Assembly: GCF_028502605.1 (NCBI RefSeq)
Contig: NC_079236.1
Span: 3,658,001 to 3,722,000 of the forward strand
Direction of reading: 5' to 3'
Length of the DNA stretch: 64,000 nt
Source of the DNA: Trichoderma breve
Taxonomy: Eukaryota; Ascomycota; Sordariomycetes; Hypocreales; Hypocreaceae
In this document: in pieces, positions 57,353 through 64,000 of the stretch
Numbering within the stretch: the stretch's first letter is position 1
Layout of the letters: each line of letters begins with the position of its first letter
Translations under genes and position numbers: made by a program
Notes under the pieces: model-generated
What the model was told of the DNA's origin: nothing
What the model saw: the letters and a program-made list of their open reading frames with translations, nothing else
The model's database searches: none

Positions 57353-58086
57353 TTTGACAATTCGTCAATTTCAGACCACTTTCGTTGATGTATTCAACAA
57401 TTTGAACTTCAATGACTCTGTGAAGCTTATGGCTTGATTCTGGCTCTTCATTTCTAACAAGGCCATACCCATCAACTGACTTATATACATGCCTTTTCAC
57501 GAGACTCACGCCTTCTGATTATAAATCGACAACTCTTCTCTTCGCGCTTCTTGGTAGCGTTGTATAAAGGTTCAGTCCAATCACCTCTTACTTTGGGGAA
57601 GTGTTCTCAATACTGTTCACTAATCATGTACTTGCTTGCAAGGAACAACGGTCTGGCGTTATCGATGGCCTATGGGAGGGAGCAGGCTCTCCAAATAAAT
57701 GTAGCTGACAAATGCGGGACTTTGAATGCGGAACTTCAAAGGCGGAACTTCAATGCGGGTTTGTATGCAGCACCTCGGATGCGGATCAATGGCGTTATTG
57801 AGCCGATGCAAGTCGCCAGAATGAGGCCATACTCGGACAACGATGATTATGTAAAGTATGTTTGGCATTCTTATTCGACATGCTTAATTGTTCTCATCAA
57901 GTCAAATGGACGCCACCTATTTTATGTTGCACCAATAGGAGGAGCATCTTGGTTTGGCGATGAACTGAGAGCATTGTTAACCAATGGGGTTGGCACCGAA
58001 TTTATAAGCGGAAGACCCTTGCCAGCTCGGAGTCAATTAGCTAACATTCTCCATTTGAGTAAGGTTTATTCTTTTTCTCTCTCCGA
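57353..58086. other. intergenic region with degenerate GCGGAACTTC repeats
   Basis: An open frame at 57551-58144 (197 codons from a non-ATG start) has no domain, and I do not accept it as a gene. At about 57710-57765 the unit AATGCGGAACTTC recurs in degenerate form about three times. Confidence 0.4.
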
Positions 58087-58494
58087 CTATGAAGGTAAAT
58101 ATCTAAGAACGCGCCCTTGGGCCGCATATTGTTTTGCACCATGACTTGAACCCGCGGAGTGCGGAGTGAGATTTGGGTCGGATGGTACCACATATAAGCA
58201 CCATCCAAGAGGAGTACTATCGCCATATACTACGTCGAAGCTGCAATAAAAATTGCAATTCCATGTAGCTGGTCTATCACATTCGTGAGGGATTTTGTGC
58301 AAAATGGGATGTAATGAGCAGAGTGAAGGACTACCCGACACCTTTAAATCATGAGAGAATCGATTACCTTTGAGACAAACGAATTCCTTATCTGCGGCAA
58401 TACGGAGGAGATATCTCACAGCTGTATCTTCTGATGAATTATCGTTCTGTTGTGTCGTGGCGGACATGGTGGCGATCAGCAAGCTCAAAGTCAT
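58087..58494 (-). CDS. possible small secreted cysteine-containing protein
   Basis: The ATG at 58494 gives 135 aa. The first 12 residues (MTLSLLIATMSA) are hydrophobic and could be a short signal peptide, but there is no positive n-region. Six Cys follow (in EFVCLK, SLCSL, HECDRP, WNCNFYC and GWCLYV), a number compatible with three disulphides, as in many fungal secreted proteins. No family is recognised. An upstream exon is possible. It is flanked by the AKR and the glycosyltransferase gene. Confidence 0.35.
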   Translation of the reverse strand: MTLSLLIATMSATTQQNDNSSEDTAVRYLLRIAADKEFVCLKGNRFSHDLKVSGSPSLCSLHPILHKIPHECDRPATWNCNFYCSFDVVYGDSTPLGWCLYVVPSDPNLTPHSAGSSHGAKQYAAQGRVLRYLPS

Positions 58495-59465
58495 CAGCTC
58501 TATTTTAAGCAAACAAGATTGTCGGGTACCAGTAGGCAAACTACATGTACTGCCTGAACGAGAGAGGAATAAGCCTGCGCTGGATCTGGAAGCTGTTTAT
58601 ATAAATCACGTAGACACTAGGATCCACAGGCAATGTGCACGTATTTCCCTTTTCATCCTCAGTAGCATGATACCCATGCGTGTAATATAAACACCACACA
58701 CCATATAGAATCGGATTTCATCAAGTAATCGTCATTTTAGACCAATGACAATGTATCAAGATACTGCATACTTTATCCTCCCGAGCCAAAGCACATGCAA
58801 ACTTGAAGCGCATCGCAACCTATGATGGTACCGTGTCTCGTTTCATGATGCCCACAACATGGCATCTTACTTGCATTGGGATCCGTGTAACCGAAGGATG
58901 CCACAACAATAGTATTGGCATTAAGTCAATTGTGGAAAGTCAGATAATAACCCTGGGAGTGGCATATACTGGATTGATACATTATTTTCCGGATTCGGTC
59001 AATGCACGCAGGATACGAATGAAATATATTGTTCTCGGCCAATCGAATGCAATCCTCGTATTACCACTGGGGGCACTTATGCGTGATTCCCGAATCCCGT
59101 AAGACTATACGGAACACTTACTGAATACTATCTCTCGGCTCCCCACGTAATGTAGAGGCCATTCATTTTTCCGTGGCCAAATCGAGATCACACGTATCGC
59201 TCAAATTACCCAAATTGTTGCCACTCAGCGAGTTTATATATATCTGTACTCTGTTGTAACGTTACCGATTTCGTAGGATGCTCGTCTCATATGTGTACTT
59301 TGCATCTTGCAGGTTGGAGTAAACGTAGCAACGAGATGATGGTTCGAGGGTTTGAGAAGTTTGCGCTTCGTATAAGTGGGAGACGTCAAGCAGCAGCCCA
59401 TCTCAGTGTTAGCACTTGGACTGTGCCCATCAAGCTGCCACGGAACTATCAAAATATAAGCAATC
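58495..59465. other. intergenic region upstream of the glycosyltransferase
   Basis: This 970 bp stretch is AT-rich, with a TATATATAT motif near 59234. No gene or RNA is seen. Confidence 0.4.
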
Positions 59466-60731
59466 ATGCTTGACGATAAAACAACTTCTCGGTCGGCAAA
59501 TGTCGACATACCAGTACAAGTTCAAAAGTCACACCTGCCAAATGGAATTAAACACATATCCCCTGAAAAGATTGACCATCGTACAGATGAAGAGATCGCC
59601 GCTTCCCTGCAGAAACGCCATCCTGTCACCTCGGACAAGAATATCTGGGGTTTCTGGCATACGGGCTTTGCGCAGATGAGACCTTGGGCACAACGAAATG
59701 TGATTAATTGGGTCCGTCGGTTGGGCCCCGATTGGACTGTTCACATTGTGGATCGTGTCGATGGCTCAGAAACGAACGTCTTTCACTATGCTGAAGAATC
59801 CTTCTTCCCAAAGACGTTTATTGACGGTACCATGGATGGCCACAAGGCTCATATGGGAGACCTGGTTCGTCTACCGCTATTATGGAAATACGGAGGCATT
59901 TGGATGGACGTTGGCCTCATCCTCCTGCGTCACGTCGATGATATTTGTTGGAAGCGAATCGAGGATCCTGAGTCGCCTTATGAACTCAGTGCGCTGGCCT
60001 TGATGCACTTGCCAGACACTTATACTCCGCTCAATGGATTTTTGGCCACAAAACGCAACAACCCTTTCATCAAGAGGTGGCACGATATCTATGTTGCGCT
60101 CTGGACTGAGGGAGTCACCAACGCAACGGGTTTCCACAAACATCCATTGCTACGTCATTTGCCTATATTCCGCCCTCAGGTGAAATCTCCCGCCTTGAAA
60201 AACATCAAGATGGACTATGAGAAATTTTCCGACTATGTAGCTCATTACATGTGTGCCGAGCGTCTTCGAAAGCTCATTGATCCCAACGACGGCTTCAATG
60301 GTGCGGAGTGGTATGAGAAGCATATGCTCTTATTCGACGCCAAAGACGAAATGTTTCAGGTCCAGACACTTACGGATTGGGATGCACAGCTCCAATTCCG
60401 TCTCTTTTCACTACCGCGTTCTGGAGACGGCGCAGTTGTGGATAAGTCGTGGCATGAGGCTGAGGCTCTCGTGACGTCTTTGCTGGCAAATACGTCCATG
60501 GTGAAGCTTCCTCATGGACCAGGCAACGGTGGATTAAAGATTAACATGCTCGCTGACCTATGGGATGCTGAGGAGAATTCTAACAAAGATAATGAAGAAG
60601 GGTCATTTGCTGCATATCTGCGGTATGGATCGACTCACTTTGACCAGACGCGAGAGGTGAAGAAGCTTGAGTGGCAGAATCCAGAGGAAGAGATTTTTAC
60701 CATTGGATATTTGGAACCTGTGGAAATCTAA
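59466..60731 (+). CDS. capsular-polysaccharide-synthesis-type glycosyltransferase
   Basis: This single exon encodes 421 aa. It resembles the Caps_synth / sugar-transferase group: IWGFWHTGFAQMRPWAQRNV near residue 60, WTVHIVDR, then AHMGDLVRLPLLWKYGGIWMDVG, which holds the metal/sugar-binding Asp (GGIWMD is the DXD-like core). LNGFLATKRNNPFIKRWHDIYVALW follows. Such proteins are common in fungal accessory regions and may glycosylate a small molecule or cell-wall glycan. No signal peptide or membrane helix is seen, so it is probably cytosolic. It has no introns, unlike its neighbours. Confidence 0.82.
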   Translation: MLDDKTTSRSANVDIPVQVQKSHLPNGIKHISPEKIDHRTDEEIAASLQKRHPVTSDKNIWGFWHTGFAQMRPWAQRNVINWVRRLGPDWTVHIVDRVDGSETNVFHYAEESFFPKTFIDGTMDGHKAHMGDLVRLPLLWKYGGIWMDVGLILLRHVDDICWKRIEDPESPYELSALALMHLPDTYTPLNGFLATKRNNPFIKRWHDIYVALWTEGVTNATGFHKHPLLRHLPIFRPQVKSPALKNIKMDYEKFSDYVAHYMCAERLRKLIDPNDGFNGAEWYEKHMLLFDAKDEMFQVQTLTDWDAQLQFRLFSLPRSGDGAVVDKSWHEAEALVTSLLANTSMVKLPHGPGNGGLKINMLADLWDAEENSNKDNEEGSFAAYLRYGSTHFDQTREVKKLEWQNPEEEIFTIGYLEPVEI

Positions 60732-61234
60732 GTACTATCACTTTCAGTGGGTGTGCAGATTTCGATGTTATCTTGAAAGTTGGGGTGGCTACAATAGTGA
60801 GTGGTTCTTGAGAGAAATAGCTGTAAAGATAGAGCATCATCAATATACTGCACTCATGACTTGCACTCTCAGTTTTATCACATCCTCGGTAACTGTCCTT
60901 GCCCAATCAATTCTGGCTATCTCATATGATAAGTAATCTAGTCTGGCGTCGATCATGGGTAATAACATATGCTGCACAAAATTGTACATATGCAGTCTTT
61001 GATCGGAATATTGAATATAAATCTTTTGCCGCGGCGCCCGATTGATTACAATCCATAAAAACAACAGCACGGAAGCATCGCTGGCCTATTATTTGCCCCG
61101 GCAGCGGTGCGGCCTGCGGGGCCGAGCCTGATTCATATGCGGGGTCAGATAGAACAAAGAGACATATAATACTTCAATGCAACGCAACCCCCTCCAAGAC
61201 TTTCTCATCCTCAATTCAATCTTTAACATTCAAA
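60732..61234. other. intergenic region upstream of SDR
   Basis: A GC-rich patch at about 61095-61145 contains GCGGGG twice (about 61116 and 61139), within the likely promoter of the SDR. No gene is seen. Confidence 0.4.
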
Positions 61235-62431
61235 ATGCCTTATTCGCTCAAGGGAAGAAACGTGCTAGTGACGGGTGGCTCCAGGTAGGCAAAATCTAGT
61301 CCATTGGGATGTTGGGGATGTCTGGCGTACTGACAGCCGCAAAGAGGCCTCGGAGCTCTGATCTGCAAGAAGTTCGCCGAAGAGGGAGCCAATGTCGCTA
61401 TCAACTATGTCTCCAATGCAGACGCTGCTCAGAAAGTAGCTGATTCCTTGAAAGAATATCCCGTCAAGACATTTGTCATTCAAGGTGTAAGTCTGTCACA
61501 GCCATCAGATATGCGCCTTGAACGCTAGGAAAGGCTCACACTATGGATAACAGGATGCCGGGAAGAGGGAAGATAATGTTCGTCTTGTCCAAGAAACCGT
61601 TAAGAACCTGGGCGGACTCGATATCATCATTGCGAATGCCGGCTGGACCAAGATGTCTAAATTTAGCGATATCCATGCCCTGAATGATGAAGAGTGGAAC
61701 AAGGTAATCTGACTGCACCAGAGCAAGATGTGAACGTACAGCGGCTAACCAAACTTCAGTGTTGGGCTGTCAACGTCATGTCTCACCTGCAATTGGTTCA
61801 AGAAGCAGCGCCCATCTTTAACGCCAATCCCGAGGGCGGTGTTTACTTGATTACTTCTTCTGTTGCGGTAAGCAATAGTGTCAAGACGGCTATGGAGTAG
61901 AATATTAACCAAATTGACGTGAATACAGGGCACCACCCAAGCAGGTAGCAGCATGGCCTACTCAGTCACAAAGGCTGCTGGTCTACATCTCATGAAGAAC
62001 CTCGCATACACGCAAGGGCCCAAGATTCGAATCAACGCTATTCTTCCCGGTCTGCTGCTGACTGAATGGGTTCGTTTCCATGTGGCTTTTGGCTTGTTTT
62101 ATTGGCATACGCTCATCACTTTTTGACAGGGACAACAATTCGGAGGAGCCAACATCGAAATGATAAAATCAGTATCTACATTAAGGCGCGAGGTTCGAGG
62201 AGAAGCCCTTCCCGCACAAGCTCAAAACATTCACTGACTTTATAGACTGATCTCGACGATTGCGCCGATCTTTTTATCACAGCGGCTAAGAATAGCTCCA
62301 TGACTGGCCAACAAATTGCGATTGGTACGTCTCTCTGGTATTAGCTCTGTGATGTTGTATTAACATATATAGACTCCGGTATCGTTTTGGGTCACCCAGA
62401 GTCAAGGCTGATGCAACATGCGAAAAACTAG
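61235..62431 (+). CDS. short-chain dehydrogenase/reductase, eight exons
   Basis: Exons are 61235..61284, 61345..61486, 61554..61703, 61760..61867, 61929..62069, 62130..62192, 62246..62324 and 62373..62431 (263 aa, standard SDR length). TGGSRGLG is split by intron 1. IIANAGW is the NAG motif, LITSSVA holds the catalytic Ser and YSVTKAAGL holds Tyr and Lys. The C-terminus has the INAILPGLLLTEW block and TGQQIAIDSG, typical of classical SDRs. Every join keeps phase. It lies between the glycosyltransferase and the methyltransferase, all on the plus strand, so these may form a small modification set. Confidence 0.88.
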
Positions 62432-63189
62432 CCAATTAGCGCATAAAGGTATAGGTTTATAGCTAGAGTTAGAGCGACTATCGAAATAGACATGCTCATT
62501 GCTTTGAAGGATTATAAGACTATTGACATAGGTAGAGTATATAGCAATGTGAAGCCTTATACATACTTCACCCTGTGATACGTCTGATCTGACACCGTGT
62601 GAGGCTGACGGGATCTTCTGGTGGCTTAAATCCAATCACCGCAAAAGTAAGTAATGTTGCTGGTATATCCTAAAGAATACTTTATTCTACTCAGTTGTCT
62701 GTCAGCATCTTCGTGGCGGATCTTCCGTGCCAAAGTTGAAATGGGGTCTTGGCATGGAAACATGAGGTTTTCGAACGAGGAGAAGTTTTCTCATAGAAAA
62801 CAGGTAAGGCCAATGACATTGATGAGCTTGGTTCGTGGAAAGACCCCCGTTGATCATTTTGTAACTAGATCATGAATATGTGCTAATCGTTTATGCGCCT
62901 GGAGATGGTTATTCCCCATTGTTGACATCACAGTCAGCTTGAGTCACACCGCTTGACTCATCATATACGCTCACATTCCTGCGTGTAATTAGAGGCGGGG
63001 TTGGCAAATACGCTTTTGATCTCCGGGTATTTTAATATTTGCGTATATAGTAAGTTTTAGTGCCGAATTAGCTTCCATCCTTCAATATTGTCTATATATA
63101 TTACGTGTGTCGTCTGCACTCTGAATGGAATGCTAGTTTGGAGCATCAACACAATTTACACCCAATACACCCAATCCAACTCTACGATC
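62432..63189. other. intergenic region upstream of methyltransferase
   Basis: It contains only short frames. A GCGGGG element lies near 62996. A TATATATATTACG stretch near 63092-63104 may be the core promoter of the methyltransferase. Confidence 0.4.
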
Positions 63190-63867
63190 ATGGCATCCTC
63201 TGAAGCTGAAGTTACGCATACCATCGCATCTTTGTATGATGTGATGGGTGTAAAATATGAAAAGGCATTTGCTGATATGCCAGCCCGGCAAAAATCTCTT
63301 GAGTGGCTCCTCTCTCATCTTCCCCGCACAGGTTGCAAAATTCTTGACATTGGCTGCGGAACCGGCTGTCCTGTTGCTCAAGTCCTATCTTCTGCTCCTC
63401 ACAATCACCATGTTCTTGGCATCGACGCTTCGGAAACAATGCTCTCTATCGCCCGTCAATCGGTTCCTGCGGCCACCTTTCAGCTGATTGACGCCCGCAA
63501 ATTCGAGGCAGAAGAAGCGAGCTATGATGCTGTGACGTCGTATTTTGCTCTGCTTCAGGATATTTCACACGATGAGATACGAGAGACGATACAAAAGATT
63601 TTTAATTGGCTGAAACCTGGTGGATTCTTTATTCTGGGAACAGTTCCAGTTGATCTCGAATTTACGTCAGCGAAATGGCTGGGCAAGAGAGCGCTATTGA
63701 CTTCAATGTCGGAGGAGAATTACGTTACGGCCTTGAAGCAGGTGGGCTTTGTTATAGAATTCTCCGAGGTGGAGAATTATACACCAAAAGCTGTGGAAGC
63801 CGGCATTTGTGATGAGGATGACGTGGTAGAGGAAGCCCAACTGTTTATATATGCGCGAAAGCCATAG
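63190..63867 (+). CDS. SAM-dependent class I methyltransferase
   Basis: This single exon encodes 225 aa. I chose the ATG at 63190 (ACGATCATGG) because the upstream in-frame 34 codons look non-coding and start from a non-ATG. The SAM-binding motif I is ILDIGCGTGCPVAQ near residue 51. The acidic loop LGIDASETML, motif II (QLIDARKFE), ALLQDISHDEI and LKPGGFFILGTVP follow. This is the Methyltransf_11/25 layout; the substrate is unknown. No membrane segment is seen. It is the last gene of the accessory block and ends 133 bp before the window edge, so the block may continue. Confidence 0.87.
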   Translation: MASSEAEVTHTIASLYDVMGVKYEKAFADMPARQKSLEWLLSHLPRTGCKILDIGCGTGCPVAQVLSSAPHNHHVLGIDASETMLSIARQSVPAATFQLIDARKFEAEEASYDAVTSYFALLQDISHDEIRETIQKIFNWLKPGGFFILGTVPVDLEFTSAKWLGKRALLTSMSEENYVTALKQVGFVIEFSEVENYTPKAVEAGICDEDDVVEEAQLFIYARKP

Positions 63868-64000
63868 TTACCGCGAATATTGTGTTCTCTTTATAAGATG
63901 GAAGCCTGAATATATAACTGCTATATGTTTCTCTTATACATCTGTACTTATTATGTACAATGCATAGAATATACCATATATGTACTGATATCACAGATTA

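Noticed and set aside
57551..58144. Plus-strand open frame of 197 codons
   Set aside because: It starts from a non-ATG, has no domain and no codon pattern like its neighbours, and overlaps the antisense candidate.
61285..62372. Broken SDR because of many short frames
   Set aside because: All seven introns have GT..AG borders with correct phase, so the gene is intact.

Overview
This window is nuclear DNA of a filamentous ascomycete. Genes have one to nine exons split by introns of about 46-104 bp, with GT..AG borders and CTAAC/CTGAC-like branch points. There are Zn2Cys6 regulators, a HET-domain protein and a SesB-NACHT-WD40 protein. The overall style suggests a Sordariomycete, probably Hypocreales and possibly Trichoderma; the genus is inference. 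I resolved 26 protein-coding loci with confidence, one clear amidase pseudogene, one tRNA and three weak small ORFs. Exon joins were worked out by hand by matching splice signals, reading phase and protein-family motifs.

Region 1 (1-9.5 kb) is accessory metabolism: a C2H2 zinc-finger protein cut by the window edge, a short-chain dehydrogenase (SDR), an aldo-keto reductase (AKR), a Zn2Cys6 regulator and a secreted metallo-beta-lactamase-fold protein. A direct repeat lies between the divergent SDR and AKR. Region 2 (11.3-20.5 kb) holds a 7TM-RGS receptor, a secreted alpha/beta hydrolase, two head-to-head amidases (one ruined by two in-frame stops, one intact with nine exons) and a SnoaL-like protein. 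Region 3 (21.6-24.7 kb) is a housekeeping block: ERD2, TAF10 and a four-exon mitochondrial S19 ribosomal protein. A BTB protein follows.

Region 4 (27.0-33.6 kb) looks like a small co-regulated cluster: an SDR, a saccharopine-dehydrogenase-like reductase, an NAD-dependent epimerase/reductase and a regulator carrying both a C2HC finger and a Zn2Cys6 cluster. CGG-N4-CCG palindromes sit upstream of all four genes (one is shared by a divergent pair), which suggests direct control by the cluster's own regulator, including of itself.

Region 5 (34-47 kb) has an ER-type DnaJ/DUF1977 protein, a HET-domain protein, a medium-chain dehydrogenase, a gene-poor 3.3 kb stretch, a ubiquitin-like/WLM metalloprotease and a nitrilase with a long insertion. 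Region 6 (47.3-55.6 kb) has the NLR-type gene, whose WD40 part contains two mutually compensating frame shifts, then tRNA-Asp(GTC) and MRE11. Region 7 (56-64 kb) is accessory again: a second AKR, a possible small secreted cysteine-rich protein, a capsular-polysaccharide-type glycosyltransferase, an SDR and a SAM methyltransferase.
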